A stretch of 64,000 nucleotides of DNA from Bosea sp. NBC_00550 (GCF_026020075.1 NZ_CP102772.1:3322501-3386500), one strand, 5' to 3'. Positions 50,824-59,898 are shown, numbered from the stretch's first letter. Numbers and translations: made by a program. The notes: a model not told the origin generated them from the letters alone.

Positions 50824-51804
50824 ATGAGCCGGCGCGACGTCCTCGTGCTTGCTGGCGGGGCGGCGGCATGGGCCGGCCCGGCCTACTCGCAGCAACCCGC
50901 AATGCCGCTGCTGGGGTATCTCGGCTCGGAAACCCCGGATCGCTACGCCAGTCGCCTCGTGGCCTTTCGCGCCGGGCTGGCCGAGGCCGGCTATGCCGAG
51001 GGGCGCAACGTCGTGATCGATTATCGATGGGCGGAAGGCCAGTACCAGCGCTTGCCGGCGCTGGCCAAGGATCTGGTCCAGCGCAATGCCAGCGTGATCG
51101 TCGCTCCCGGAGGCGCCGAGGTCGCGCTCGCGGCGAAATCGGCGACGGCCACGATTCCGGTCGTATTCGAGCTGGGCGGAGACCCCGTTGCCCTCGGGCT
51201 GGTGGACAGCCTGTCCCGGCCCAGCGGCAATCTCACCGGCGTATCAAGCCTGAGCGTCGAGGTGTCGCGCAAGCGGCTGGAGTTCATGGCGGAATTGCTG
51301 CCGAGCGCCAAGCTCTTCGCGGTCGCCGTGAACCCGGCAAGCCCGACCTCGAACTCGCAATTGACGAACCTTCATAATGCCGCAGGCAGCCTCGGAGTGA
51401 CGCTGCATCTGCTCAAGGCCAGCACGGAACAGGAGTTTGGCGCGCTTTTCGCCGGGGCCGCTCAAGCCGGCGCAGGCGGCCTCATCTTCACGTCGGACCC
51501 TTATTTCGCTTACCGCAGCCCACAGCTCGCCGCGCTCGCGGCCGCCCACGCCGTACCGGCGATCACCCAGTCCCGAGACTTCCCCGTTGCCGGCGGATTG
51601 ATGAGTTATGGCGGCGATTTCGAACAATCGCACCGTCACACCGGCGTCTATGCCGGCCGCATCCTCAAGGGCATGAAGCCGTCGGAACTGCCGGTGCAAC
51701 GCGTCACCAAGGTCGAGATGTTCATCAACCTCAAGGCTGCGAACGCTCTCCGCCTGTCCATCCCGCCTTCGCTCCTGAGCAGTGCCGACTTCGTGATCGA
51801 ATAA
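50824..51804 (+). CDS. ABC transporter substrate-binding protein (PF04392-like) with Tat-type signal
   Basis: About 326 aa from the ATG at 50824; a longer frame upstream lacks homology. The N-terminus MSRRDVLVLAGGAAAWAGPA has the twin-arginine pattern of exported substrate-binding proteins, cleaved before QQPAMP. The mature protein starts PLLGYLGSETPDRYASRLVA, and has AGLAEAGYAEGRNVVIDYRW and VIVAPGGAEVALAAKSATAT, features of the ABC_sub_bind family. Ligand is unknown (such proteins have been tied to amino acids, tryptophan and quaternary compounds). No permease or ATPase is beside it. It lies 33 bp before a cyclase gene, so it may serve as a ligand sensor instead. Confidence 0.85.
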   Translation: MSRRDVLVLAGGAAAWAGPAYSQQPAMPLLGYLGSETPDRYASRLVAFRAGLAEAGYAEGRNVVIDYRWAEGQYQRLPALAKDLVQRNASVIVAPGGAEVALAAKSATATIPVVFELGGDPVALGLVDSLSRPSGNLTGVSSLSVEVSRKRLEFMAELLPSAKLFAVAVNPASPTSNSQLTNLHNAAGSLGVTLHLLKASTEQEFGALFAGAAQAGAGGLIFTSDPYFAYRSPQLAALAAAHAVPAITQSRDFPVAGGLMSYGGDFEQSHRHTGVYAGRILKGMKPSELPVQRVTKVEMFINLKAANALRLSIPPSLLSSADFVIE

Positions 51805-51837
51805 CCCGGCCGTTGAGCCGCTGAGCGAGCCTACGCG

Positions 51838-53574
51838 ATGTCCAACATGCCAGCGGCGCCGCGACTATCGCTGTTCAGGAAGTATTTTCTCGCCCTGTTC
51901 GCGGCCGTCGTCGTGCCGCTCCTGTTCGCGGGGAGTGTCGAGGCGTGGTTCGGCTATCGCGACCAGCGCACCAGCCTGAACGATATCCTCGATGCCGAGG
52001 CGCGAGCAGCGGCAGCCAAGATCCAGGACTTCATCGAGGGCATCCGCGATCAGCTCGGATGGGCCGTCCTCTTGTCCTGGTCGGATAGCGCCGACGAGAA
52101 GCGCAGGCTCGATGCGTTTCTCGTGCTTCGGCAGGTTCCGGCCATCCAGAGCCTCAGCCTTATCGACGCCGCCGGCCGGGAACGGTTGTTCCTGTCCCGC
52201 ATCGGCCTGAACAGGGTCGAAAGCGGGGATGATCAATCCGGGAACCCGGCCGTTGCGGGAGCGCGCTCGCATCGCGCCTGGTTTGGGCCGGTCACGTTTC
52301 AACGCGGCTCGGAGCCTTTCATGACGATTGCGGTCGCTGGCAACCGCCCAACCGCCGGCGTGGCGGTCGCAGAGGTCAATCTCAAATTCATCTGGGACGT
52401 GATCGCGGCGATCCGCGTCGGGCGCACGGGGGAAGCCTTCGTGCTCGATCAGCCGGGCCGCCTCGTCGCCCACCCGGACATCAGCCTGGTCCTGCGCGCC
52501 GATGAGACCGCGGCGGGGCCGTTGCGGGACCTGCGGGCATCGATCCTGGCCCAACCGGGCGAGGCGATCGCCGGCCGGGATCTGACGGGAGGCAGAGTGC
52601 TCGCGGCCATGGCGCCCATCGCTGGGGTCGACTGGACCGTCGTCGTCAAGCAGCCCATCGTGGAGGCGTTCGGCCCGATCTACGCCGCTTTATGGCGCAC
52701 GGTGGCCCTGCTCGTCGCCGGTGCGGGCCTCGCTGCCGTGCTGGCCTACTGGCTCACGCAACGCATGGTCGAGCCCATCGTCCTTCTCGAAGACGGGGTG
52801 ACCCGGATCGGCGCAGGGCATTTCGAGCACCGGATCCACCTCGCGACGGGCGACGAGTTCGAGCGGCTGGCGACCCGTTTCAACGAGATGGCAAGCGAAC
52901 TGGCGATCTCGCAGGAGCGCTCGGAGCGCATAAGCAGGCTCAAGCGCTTCCTGGCCCCGCAGGTGGCAGAACTCGTCGAACGCACCGGGGACGAGCACCT
53001 GCTCGACGGGCGGCGTCTCGAAGTGGTCGTCCTGTTCTGCGATCTGCGAGGTTTCACCGCCTTCTCGGCGCGGGCCGAACCCGAAACCGTCATCGGTATG
53101 CTCGGCGAGTACTACACCGTTCTGGAAAAGGTGGTCAGCGCCCATGGAGCGACGTTGACGAACTTCTCCGGCGACGGCGCGATGGTGCTGTTCAATGCGC
53201 CTTTCTCTTGCTCGGACCCGGCGATGCGCGCCCTGGAAATGGCGCATGACATGCAGGTCGGCGTGCACAAGCTGTTGGCCGGTCAGCGCGAGCTCGACCA
53301 TCGGCTGGGGTTCGGCGTGGGTCTTGCCATGGGCCTCGCGACCGTCGGCCGGATCGGCTCGGAGGGCCGCCTCGACTACACGGCGATCGGAAATGTCGTG
53401 AACCTCGCCTCGCGCCTGTGTTCGACCGCCCGCGATTTCGAGATTCTCTGCGATCGCGCGGCGGCTGACGCGATCGGTTCCCGCTTGCCGCTCGTCGAGC
53501 TGAAAGCGCAGGTCTTGAAAGGGTTCGACCAACCTGTGCCGGTCCATTCCCTTGTCGTCACCGAAAAAGCTTAG
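51838..53574 (+). CDS. Membrane adenylate/guanylate cyclase with Cache sensor and HAMP
   Basis: A 578-aa protein. TM helix at about 14-35 (YFLALFAAVVVPLLFAGSVE), extracytoplasmic Cache sensor (about 40-280), second TM (about 285-305), HAMP (about 306-355, ending NEMASELAISQERSE), then class III cyclase (about 395-540). Metal Asp residues are in VVLFCDLRGFTAF and FSGDGAMVLF, and the transition-state residues in NVVNLASRLCSTA. Active-site residues are all present. The signal would be a periplasmic ligand, perhaps brought by the substrate-binding protein encoded 33 bp upstream. It makes cAMP (or cGMP) and is convergent with a Crp-type gene. Confidence 0.9.
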   Translation: MSNMPAAPRLSLFRKYFLALFAAVVVPLLFAGSVEAWFGYRDQRTSLNDILDAEARAAAAKIQDFIEGIRDQLGWAVLLSWSDSADEKRRLDAFLVLRQVPAIQSLSLIDAAGRERLFLSRIGLNRVESGDDQSGNPAVAGARSHRAWFGPVTFQRGSEPFMTIAVAGNRPTAGVAVAEVNLKFIWDVIAAIRVGRTGEAFVLDQPGRLVAHPDISLVLRADETAAGPLRDLRASILAQPGEAIAGRDLTGGRVLAAMAPIAGVDWTVVVKQPIVEAFGPIYAALWRTVALLVAGAGLAAVLAYWLTQRMVEPIVLLEDGVTRIGAGHFEHRIHLATGDEFERLATRFNEMASELAISQERSERISRLKRFLAPQVAELVERTGDEHLLDGRRLEVVVLFCDLRGFTAFSARAEPETVIGMLGEYYTVLEKVVSAHGATLTNFSGDGAMVLFNAPFSCSDPAMRALEMAHDMQVGVHKLLAGQRELDHRLGFGVGLAMGLATVGRIGSEGRLDYTAIGNVVNLASRLCSTARDFEILCDRAAADAIGSRLPLVELKAQVLKGFDQPVPVHSLVVTEKA

Positions 53575-53580
53575 CGACGC

Positions 53581-54285
53581 TCAGACGCTGGTGCGGCCCG
53601 GCTTGGACATTGCGATCTTCGCGATCCGGCGGAACTCGTCGATGTCGTGAATCGTCAGGCGTTCGCGGCCGAGCGAGAGAACGCCCATCCGCTTCCAGCT
53701 CTGGAGCTGGCGGTTCACAGTCTCGCGCGTGATCCCGCTGAGCGACGCCAACTCGTCCTGCGTTGCGTGCACCTCCGTCCCATAGTCGATCGCGAGCGTG
53801 AGGATGCGCCGCGCCAGCCGGGTCGCGGCAGGGAAGAAGGTGGTGTCCTCCATGCGCTGGAGCACGTCGCGCAACCGCGCACAAAGGAGCTCGATAAGCT
53901 GCAATGAAATTGCAGGGTCGCCCGAAAGCAGTTTCAGAAAATCCCGGCGCGGCAGGAAGAACATCTCGGTATCTTCCATGGCCACCGCATCGGCGGTTCG
54001 CGAACGCCCATCGAGAAGGGCGATTTCGCCGAAGATGTCGCCGCCTCCGAGCAGATTCACGGTCATCTGCTGCCCCAGATCATCTGTCGTGCCGATACGG
54101 ATCAGACCGCGGCGGATGGCATAAAGGCCATCGCCCGGATCCCCCTTCAGGAACAGGACCTCGCGTGCGGCCAGATGCTGCGGCCGACAGATCAGCGCGA
54201 TGTCCTCCAGCGTCCCCGGAAGCATGCCCGCGAAGAACGGATTCACCGACAGAAGGCTCGCGATGCGATGGGATCCGTCGTTCAT
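53581..54285 (-). CDS. Crp/Fnr-family regulator, cNMP-sensing type
   Basis: A 234-aa regulator from the ATG at 54285 (GGGAG upstream). The cNMP-binding domain (about 15-130) has LAAREVLFLKGDPGDGLYAI and the phosphate-binding cassette FGEIALLDGRSRTADAVA with the conserved Arg and Glu, so it should bind cyclic nucleotides. The C-terminal winged helix has ELASLSGITRETVNRQLQSW. No Cys typical of Fnr. It is convergent with the membrane cyclase (6-bp gap) and flanked by a second cyclase, making a small cAMP module. Confidence 0.9.
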   Translation of the reverse strand: MNDGSHRIASLLSVNPFFAGMLPGTLEDIALICRPQHLAAREVLFLKGDPGDGLYAIRRGLIRIGTTDDLGQQMTVNLLGGGDIFGEIALLDGRSRTADAVAMEDTEMFFLPRRDFLKLLSGDPAISLQLIELLCARLRDVLQRMEDTTFFPAATRLARRILTLAIDYGTEVHATQDELASLSGITRETVNRQLQSWKRMGVLSLGRERLTIHDIDEFRRIAKIAMSKPGRTSV

Positions 54286-54441
54286 CTGGTGCTCCCGGTA
54301 TCCGGCTTTTCGGAGCAGTCTATTCCTATGTGATCCAGCGCACGGAAGGTGAAGCGTGAACGGCACAGAACTCTGCCCCGACAGGCCGCCCAGCACCGCA
54401 TTCCGCGGCCGGGTGAGAGCCGATCGAGAACGGAGCTCATC

Positions 54442-54690
54442 GTGTACGACGCTCTGGACCGCGCTAAAGCGCCTCTGAACCTAGCAGCTCTGGCCCCGTT
54501 ACGCGACGGCGCGACGGAAGCGCCGCTCATGGTGCCGCCATCGCGCAGAGCACCGCGGCTGCTTCGCTGGCTGGTGCCAGCCTACACCCTTTGGCGAGGT
54601 GCAGCGGGCCCCGGGCCCCTCGACGAGCACACCTTGAACGATATCGGGCTGACGCGAATAGAAATGCTCTATAGCGGCCCGAAGAAATAG
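54442..54690 (+). CDS. Small DUF1127-like protein
   Basis: About 82 aa from GTG at 54442, chosen because GGAG lies just upstream. The frame is open further up to 54349. The C-terminus LDEHTLNDIGLTRIEMLYSG matches the end of DUF1127 proteins, small Arg-rich regulators of RNA and metabolism in alphaproteobacteria. The front half is Ala/Pro-rich and unusual for DUF1127, including RRAPRLLRWLVPAYTLWRG. Role unknown. Confidence 0.6.
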   Translation: MYDALDRAKAPLNLAALAPLRDGATEAPLMVPPSRRAPRLLRWLVPAYTLWRGAAGPGPLDEHTLNDIGLTRIEMLYSGPKK

Positions 54691-54780
54691 ATCGGCGGTA
54701 TCCCTTGTCCGCCGGTCCCGACCACTCAGCCGTCCGTATCGCCGACCCGCAACGGAACGCAATCCGGACGGACAGCGACT

Positions 54781-54810
54781 CGTGGAAAGGCGAAGGCTCG
54801 CCTTTCCACG
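54781..54810. other. Perfect 13-bp stem hairpin
   Basis: CGTGGAAAGGCGA (54781-54793) pairs perfectly with TCGCCTTTCCACG (54798-54810) around a 4-base loop. There is no T tract on either strand. It may end the small gene's transcript by a factor-dependent route, or be a repetitive extragenic palindrome. Confidence 0.4.
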
Positions 54811-54897
54811 TCATGGTTCCCATACGGAAGCGCTTACAGGTAGACCCGACGAAGCTCTCATGCCAGCATTCGCGGAGGCTTGATCCATCCTTGTCGA

Positions 54898-54920
54898 TCC
54901 CGGTCCGGACAGGACCGGGA
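54898..54920. other. Hairpin ahead of the second cyclase
   Basis: TCCCGGTCC and GGACCGGGA form a 9-bp stem with a 5-base loop, 25 bp upstream of the cyclase ATG. It could affect translation or be an operator; no T tract follows. Confidence 0.35.
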
Positions 54921-54944
54921 CCAGGTGCGAAAGCTCCAACGCAG

Positions 54945-56699
54945 ATGCAGCGTCGTCCGGCCGCCATCCTTTCAGCCGACGTGGTCGGCTACATGCGCCT
55001 GAGCGAAGCGGCGGAAGAAGCGACGCACCAGCGGCTGATGAGTCTGCGCGCAGATCTGATCGATCCGTGTGTGCGCGAGCATGGCGGGCACACCGTCAAG
55101 AACACCGGCGACGGATTTCTGGCCACGTTCGAAAGCGCGCTTCAGGCGACCCTTTGTGCCCTTTCGCTGCAGCGCGCGCTGACAGCCGCGACGGCCGACC
55201 AACCGATGTCCCTGCGGATCGCGTTTCGCATGGGAATCCATCTCGCCGACGTCATTTTCGAGAGTGGCGATATTTTCGGAGATGGCGTCAACGTCGCGGC
55301 CCGGCTGCAATCCTATGCCGAACAAGACGGAGTGATCATCTCCGAGGCAGTCTTTGATCAGCTTGACGATGCGACGAGAACGCTGGGCTCCGACATGGGC
55401 GAGATCTTCCTGCGCAATCACGAACGGCCGGTGCGCGTCTTCGCCCTTCGATCCGAGCCCGGGCCCGCTCCCAGCAGCAAGATCGGCGAAAGCCATGCCG
55501 CAATCGATGCCAGAGCTTCCATCGCGGTCCTGCCGTTTCGCATGAACGGCTCCCGATCCCACAAGGTTTCCATCGCCGACGGCGTGGTCGACTCGATCAT
55601 CCAGTCGCTGTCGGGGCTCAAGGAGCTGTTCGTCATCTCACGCGGCTCGACGCTGGAATACGGCCGGCAGCGGATCGACCCGGTGGCCTTCGGGCGCAAG
55701 CTCGGCGTTCGCTACGTGATGGACGGCACCGTCTCGCTGTCCGACCGTCGCGTGCGCATCAGCACCGAGCTCATCGCCAACGAGAACGGCGCCGTGGTCA
55801 GTGCAGATCACTATGACGGCAGGGTCAACGAACTGTTCGACCTGCAGGACCGCATCGCTTTGAAGCTCGTCCGGACCGTCGCGCCCCATGTCCGCGAGCG
55901 CGAGTTGCAGCGGGCCCTGCGGCAGCATCCGCAGAACATGACCGCATACGATCTACTGCTTCAGGCCCTCGACCTGCTCTACAAGATGGATGCCGACAGC
56001 TTTGCCCGGGCGCGCGGCCTCCTCCAGCAAGCGATGACGCTCGATCCGTCCTACGCTCCCCCTTTCACCTACACCGCGCTCTGGCATGTCTTCCGCGTCG
56101 GCGAACTGGGCTCGCCCGATCCCGATGGCGATGCGCAGGCGGCGGTCGATCGGGCGCGGGCGGCAATCGAGCGCGACGGCAACGACCCGCTCGCGCTCGC
56201 GATCTACGGCCATGTCCAGGCATTCTTCCTGCGCGATACGGTCACGGCTCAGCGCTTCCTCGACCGGGCGATCGAGGCCGGGCCGAGCGTCGCGATGGCC
56301 TGGACGATGAGCAGCGCCACACGTGGCTTCGTCGGCAACGGGCCCTTGGCGGTTCTGCACGGCGAGAAAGGTCAACGCCTCGCCCCGGCCGATCCCTATC
56401 GCTTCTGGCACGAAGGCATCCTGGCCCAGGCGCACTACATTAACCGCGACTATGATCAGGCGGTTGGCTGGGCACGAAGTGCAGTTGCCCATAATCCATC
56501 AATCCGCTTTACTCTACGTACGCTTGCCGCCAGCCTGATCGCTGCGGGTCGAACGAGAGAGGCTGCAAGCGCGTCTGACCGGCTTCTTTTGGTCCAGCCC
56601 GATTTTCGACTGACCCCCTACGCGCAGCGCTGCCCGTTCGCCTCGCCTATTCTTGAGCAATGGATCACGCATTTGCGGAAGGCAGGACTGCCTGACTGA
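54945..56699 (+). CDS. Soluble class III adenylate cyclase with TolB-like and TPR regions
   Basis: A 584-aa protein from the ATG at 54945; the upstream frame lacks homology. Cyclase domain (about 5-170): AILSADVVGYMRL and TVKNTGDGFLATF supply the metal Asp residues, FGDGVNVAARLQSYAEQDGV the Asn and Arg. Then a TolB-like/FlgO-type segment (about 190-330, IAVLPFRMNG, DGVVDSIIQSLSGLKELFVI), then TPR-type helices (AMTLDPSYAPPFTYTALWHV, GHVQAFFLRDTVTAQRFLDR). This architecture (cyclase-TolB-TPR) is abundant in rhizobia. No membrane segment. It forms, with the membrane cyclase and Crp gene, a local cAMP signalling cluster. Confidence 0.9.
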   Translation: MQRRPAAILSADVVGYMRLSEAAEEATHQRLMSLRADLIDPCVREHGGHTVKNTGDGFLATFESALQATLCALSLQRALTAATADQPMSLRIAFRMGIHLADVIFESGDIFGDGVNVAARLQSYAEQDGVIISEAVFDQLDDATRTLGSDMGEIFLRNHERPVRVFALRSEPGPAPSSKIGESHAAIDARASIAVLPFRMNGSRSHKVSIADGVVDSIIQSLSGLKELFVISRGSTLEYGRQRIDPVAFGRKLGVRYVMDGTVSLSDRRVRISTELIANENGAVVSADHYDGRVNELFDLQDRIALKLVRTVAPHVRERELQRALRQHPQNMTAYDLLLQALDLLYKMDADSFARARGLLQQAMTLDPSYAPPFTYTALWHVFRVGELGSPDPDGDAQAAVDRARAAIERDGNDPLALAIYGHVQAFFLRDTVTAQRFLDRAIEAGPSVAMAWTMSSATRGFVGNGPLAVLHGEKGQRLAPADPYRFWHEGILAQAHYINRDYDQAVGWARSAVAHNPSIRFTLRTLAASLIAAGRTREAASASDRLLLVQPDFRLTPYAQRCPFASPILEQWITHLRKAGLPD

Positions 56700-56749
56700 G
56701 CCGAAGCCTAACGAGTTTGCCGCAACAGCAACCGTGCGGGGTTCACGCG

Positions 56750-57751
56750 ATGACCGGCAATACTGGCAACACCGGCAATACCGGAAACACGGGAAACACG
56801 GGAAACGCCGGCATCAGCGGCGACGACGGGAGCTGGTTCGTGCCCGACAGGGCCGATTTTCCGTTCTCGATGGAATCGACGGCGACCGGCGGCCGAATCC
56901 GCGACCTTCACAAGTCGGTTCATATCCGGCTGGATCCGACACCGGGACCGGTAAAGAAAATTCTCTTCACCAATGCCGCCGGCGGCGGAGACCCTGTGAC
57001 CTTCGCGGATCGCAACTGGGCTGCCCGCTGGCTTGCCTTCCGCGTGCTGACGGATTTCACGGCAACGAACTGGAACACCACCCAGCTGAACAATACCCTC
57101 GCCGACATCCTGATCGACCTGAACACCCTGGTCGGGACCGAGACCAAGCAGGCGCTGGAGATCAAGAACCTGCTCGCCGCCGCGCGTGACGAAAGGGCAT
57201 CCGCCTTGGGCGAGATTCTCGGGCAGGATGGCGAGTTCATCAGCACCTTCATGGCGGCGCTGGCAATGACACCGGCTTCGCATCCGCAGACATTCCGGGT
57301 TCTGCATATCGCCAGCCTGGTCGCTTCCTTCGGCGCCCTCTACTACAAGCAGGTCTTTCAGCGGCCACGCCCTTCCTGGGAATGCCCGGCGCTGATGCCG
57401 CCGATCCCCGTGCCCGGACACTCGGCTTACCCAAGTGGCCATGCCACCCAGGCGCTTCTCATGGCCGCCTGCATGGAACATGTGCTGACGATCGTGACGC
57501 CGGCGCTGCCGCAGGCCGACCGGACCGCCCTGACCGAGACGATCAAGGCGCTGGCGCGGCGGGTCGCTCGCAACCGCGAGATCGCCGGGCTGCATTACCC
57601 CAGCGATTCCGCGGCCGGCGCGGCACTGGCATCCGCAGCTTTCGCGAAGCTCTCGAAGCACACCGGCACCGGGCAAAGCGTGAGCCATTATGCGCTCCGG
57701 TCCTTTGGCGAGGCCGTCACGAAAGCCGCCGCCGAATGGAAAGCGGGTTGA
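56750..57751 (+). CDS. PAP2/vanadium-haloperoxidase-like phosphatase with TGN-repeat N-terminus
   Basis: A 333-aa protein from the ATG at 56750. The N-terminus is six TGN tripeptides then a Gly/Asp-rich segment. The core has the acid phosphatase triad: K200-x6-RP (YKQVFQRPRPS), PSGH at 228-231 (YPSGHATQA), and R276-x5-H282-x3-D286 (REIAGLHYPSDSA). This fits vanadium haloperoxidases and bacterial PAP2 phosphatases; without transmembrane helices it is nearer to the haloperoxidase-like soluble group. All catalytic residues are present. No signal peptide is obvious. Coupled closely (10 bp) to the peptidase gene. Confidence 0.88.
   Translation: MTGNTGNTGNTGNTGNTGNAGISGDDGSWFVPDRADFPFSMESTATGGRIRDLHKSVHIRLDPTPGPVKKILFTNAAGGGDPVTFADRNWAARWLAFRVLTDFTATNWNTTQLNNTLADILIDLNTLVGTETKQALEIKNLLAAARDERASALGEILGQDGEFISTFMAALAMTPASHPQTFRVLHIASLVASFGALYYKQVFQRPRPSWECPALMPPIPVPGHSAYPSGHATQALLMAACMEHVLTIVTPALPQADRTALTETIKALARRVARNREIAGLHYPSDSAAGAALASAAFAKLSKHTGTGQSVSHYALRSFGEAVTKAAAEWKAG
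56753..56806 (+). repeat. In-frame 9-bp tandem repeat coding six TGN units
   Basis: Six 9-bp units of the form ACCGGCAAT, with synonymous changes, follow the start codon of the haloperoxidase-like gene. Because the unit is a multiple of three, copy-number change would alter length without shifting the frame. Confidence 0.8.
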
Positions 57752-57761
57752 GGAGGCGGTG

Positions 57762-58784
57762 ATGGTCATCCGCCCGCGTGACAGGACCGTATCCCTGCAT
57801 CCGAATGGTGCGATCGTGCCCTATCCGCTGCCGCCGGACCATTTCGATCCCGCGGCTGCGAACGACGAGGAACTGCGCCTGTTCGGTCTGCCCACACAAA
57901 TGGCATTCAGCGGCAATCGGACGGCGGCAGCGTTTCGCCGGGCTTTCCTGCGCCACCGTCCGGGCACCCCTCCCTTGAGCTTCCTTCTCGCGGTCGAGCC
58001 CACGGCGGGGCCCCCGCCGTCAGGGATCATCGCGATTGCCGCGCCGGTCTCCTGGCCATCCCAGAAAAGCATGAACTGGTCGGGCGGATACGTCACCCCG
58101 CGCGATGGCCGCAGCTTTGCGTCCGTGATGGCGAACTGGACGGTGCCAGAAGTCTCGGCACCCACAAGCGGAAATGCCTCGGAATATCAGAGCTCCACCT
58201 GGATCGGGCTGGACGGGCAGAAGCGCTATCTCGATTCCTCGCTCCCCCAGATCGGCACTCGGCAGAAGCGCCTTACGCAGCCGGCTCCACGATCCGAATA
58301 TTCGAGCTGGTTCCAGTGGTGGGCGCGGGGTCGTGATCTGCCCATTCAGGATCTCGCGCTTCCGGTCGACGCCTATGACGAGATCAGCGCCATCATCACC
58401 GTGCTCGACGAAACGACCGTGCGCTGCAATCTGAAGAACGTCAGCAAGGGCATCATCCTGCAAGCCTTCGATGCGCTTGCCCCCGCTGGCCTGCGCATCA
58501 GCGGCGCGACCGCCGAGTGGATCATGGAACGCCCGAGCCCGATGGGATCCGACGGGTGGGAGCCCTATGAGCTTCCCGCCTACACGCCCTTCGCGTTCAC
58601 TGCCTGCGTGGCCGAGTCCGCCCTGCCAGGTCTCCCAGACCTGCGGGAGCACGATCTCGAAGGCGCGCGGCTGATCCGCATGTACGAGATCGCTCACACT
58701 CCGACGAGTGTCCGAACGATCTCGACCGCCCGCCGCGAGCTGGGACCGCCGCAGCGGCTGGAACTGACCTATGTTGCGCCCTGA
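57762..58784 (+). CDS. G1-family glutamic endopeptidase (eqolisin-like)
   Basis: A 340-aa protein from the ATG at 57762 with GAGGAGG upstream. Residues about 104-320 match the eqolisin fold: MNWSGGYV at the domain start, SSTWIGLDGQ, catalytic Gln163 in SLPQIGT, SSWFQWWARG, and the catalytic Glu252 in TAEWIMERP. These peptidases use a Gln-Glu dyad, work at acidic pH and are best known from fungi, with scattered bacterial members. Residues 1-100 are a propeptide-like region without a clear signal sequence. The upstream haloperoxidase-like gene ends 10 bp before, so they are likely expressed together. Confidence 0.85.
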   Translation: MVIRPRDRTVSLHPNGAIVPYPLPPDHFDPAAANDEELRLFGLPTQMAFSGNRTAAAFRRAFLRHRPGTPPLSFLLAVEPTAGPPPSGIIAIAAPVSWPSQKSMNWSGGYVTPRDGRSFASVMANWTVPEVSAPTSGNASEYQSSTWIGLDGQKRYLDSSLPQIGTRQKRLTQPAPRSEYSSWFQWWARGRDLPIQDLALPVDAYDEISAIITVLDETTVRCNLKNVSKGIILQAFDALAPAGLRISGATAEWIMERPSPMGSDGWEPYELPAYTPFAFTACVAESALPGLPDLREHDLEGARLIRMYEIAHTPTSVRTISTARRELGPPQRLELTYVAP

Positions 58785-58842
58785 CCGGGAGATGCCCGGA
58801 AGCGGCCGACCGCAATCTAATGCATCTTCAACAGCGACCGCA

Positions 58843-58864
58843 CTTTCGTCGCTCTTGACGAAAG
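58843..58864. other. CTTTCGTC/GACGAAAG hairpin
   Basis: An 8-bp perfect stem with a 6-base loop, 58 bp after the peptidase stop, in the 271-bp gap before the hydrolase gene. It could be a transcript end; no T tract follows. Nothing else was seen in the gap. Confidence 0.35.
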
Positions 58865-59055
58865 CGGCCGGTTGCGGCGCTGATGACCACTTCTTTCACA
58901 CGGGTTTTAACGCGTCATGCCGGGTCCTGCCGGAGGCATGGCGCAGCCGGCGTTGACGCATATCTGCCAAGCCGGAACGATAAGAGACAAAACGCGGGGC
59001 AATCGGACAAGATGGCCTGCAAGGACCATGTTTGGCGCACAGAAGGGACATCGAT

Positions 59056-59892
59056 ATGTCATTCGTCACCACCAAGGACGGGGTCGAGATCTTCTATAAG
59101 GATTGGGGTCCGAAGGACGCCCAGCCGATCATGTTCCACCATGGCTGGCCGCTGTCTTCGGATGACTGGGACGGGCAGCTCCTCTTCTTCCTGTCGAAGG
59201 GCTATCGCGTCGTCGCCAGCGACCGGCGCGGCCATGGCCGCTCGTCGCAGGTCTGGGACGGCCATGACATGGATCACTATGCCGCCGATGCCTCGGCCGT
59301 CGTCGAGCATCTCGACCTGAAGAACGCCGTCCATATCGGCCATTCGACCGGCGGCGGCCAGGTCGCCCGCTATGTCGCGAAATTCGGCGAGCCTCAGGGC
59401 CGCGTCGCAAAGGCGGTGCTGGTCAGCGCCGTGCCGCCATTGATGGTCAAGACCGAGAAGAACCCCGGCGGCCTGCCGATCGAGGTCTTCGACAGCTTTC
59501 GCAAGGCGCTCGCCGACAACCGCGCGCAGTTCTTCCTCGATGTCCCGACCGGCCCCTTCTACGGCTACAACCGTCCGGGCGCGAAGGTCGACCAGGGCGT
59601 GATCTGGAATTGGTGGCGGCAGGGCATGGCGGGCAGCGCCAAGGCCCATTACGACGGCATCAAGGCCTTCTCGGAAACCGACCAGAGCGAAGACCTGAAG
59701 GCGATCAGCGTGCCGACGCTGGTGGCCCATGGCGACGACGACCAGATCGTGCCGATCGGCGCCTCCGCGCATGAATCGATCAAGCTTCTGAAGAACGGCA
59801 CGCTCAAGGTCTATCCGGGCTACCCGCACGGCATGCTCACCACCAATGCCGAGGTGCTCAACGCCGACCTGCTCGCATTCGTGAAGGGCTGA
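59056..59892 (+). CDS. Alpha/beta hydrolase, non-haem chloroperoxidase type
   Basis: A 278-aa hydrolase from the ATG at 59056. Typical segments: MFHHGWPLSSDDWDGQLLFF (oxyanion HGW), ASDRRGHGRSS, the nucleophile elbow GHSTGGGQVARY, HGDDDQIVPI for the acid, and GYPHGMLTT for the His. Cofactor-free haloperoxidases and esterases of this group share the STGGG pattern. It may act as an esterase or perhydrolase, detoxifying or signalling; the true substrate is not visible. Signal peptide absent. Confidence 0.92.
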   Translation: MSFVTTKDGVEIFYKDWGPKDAQPIMFHHGWPLSSDDWDGQLLFFLSKGYRVVASDRRGHGRSSQVWDGHDMDHYAADASAVVEHLDLKNAVHIGHSTGGGQVARYVAKFGEPQGRVAKAVLVSAVPPLMVKTEKNPGGLPIEVFDSFRKALADNRAQFFLDVPTGPFYGYNRPGAKVDQGVIWNWWRQGMAGSAKAHYDGIKAFSETDQSEDLKAISVPTLVAHGDDDQIVPIGASAHESIKLLKNGTLKVYPGYPHGMLTTNAEVLNADLLAFVKG

Positions 59893-59898
59893 CGCCAC

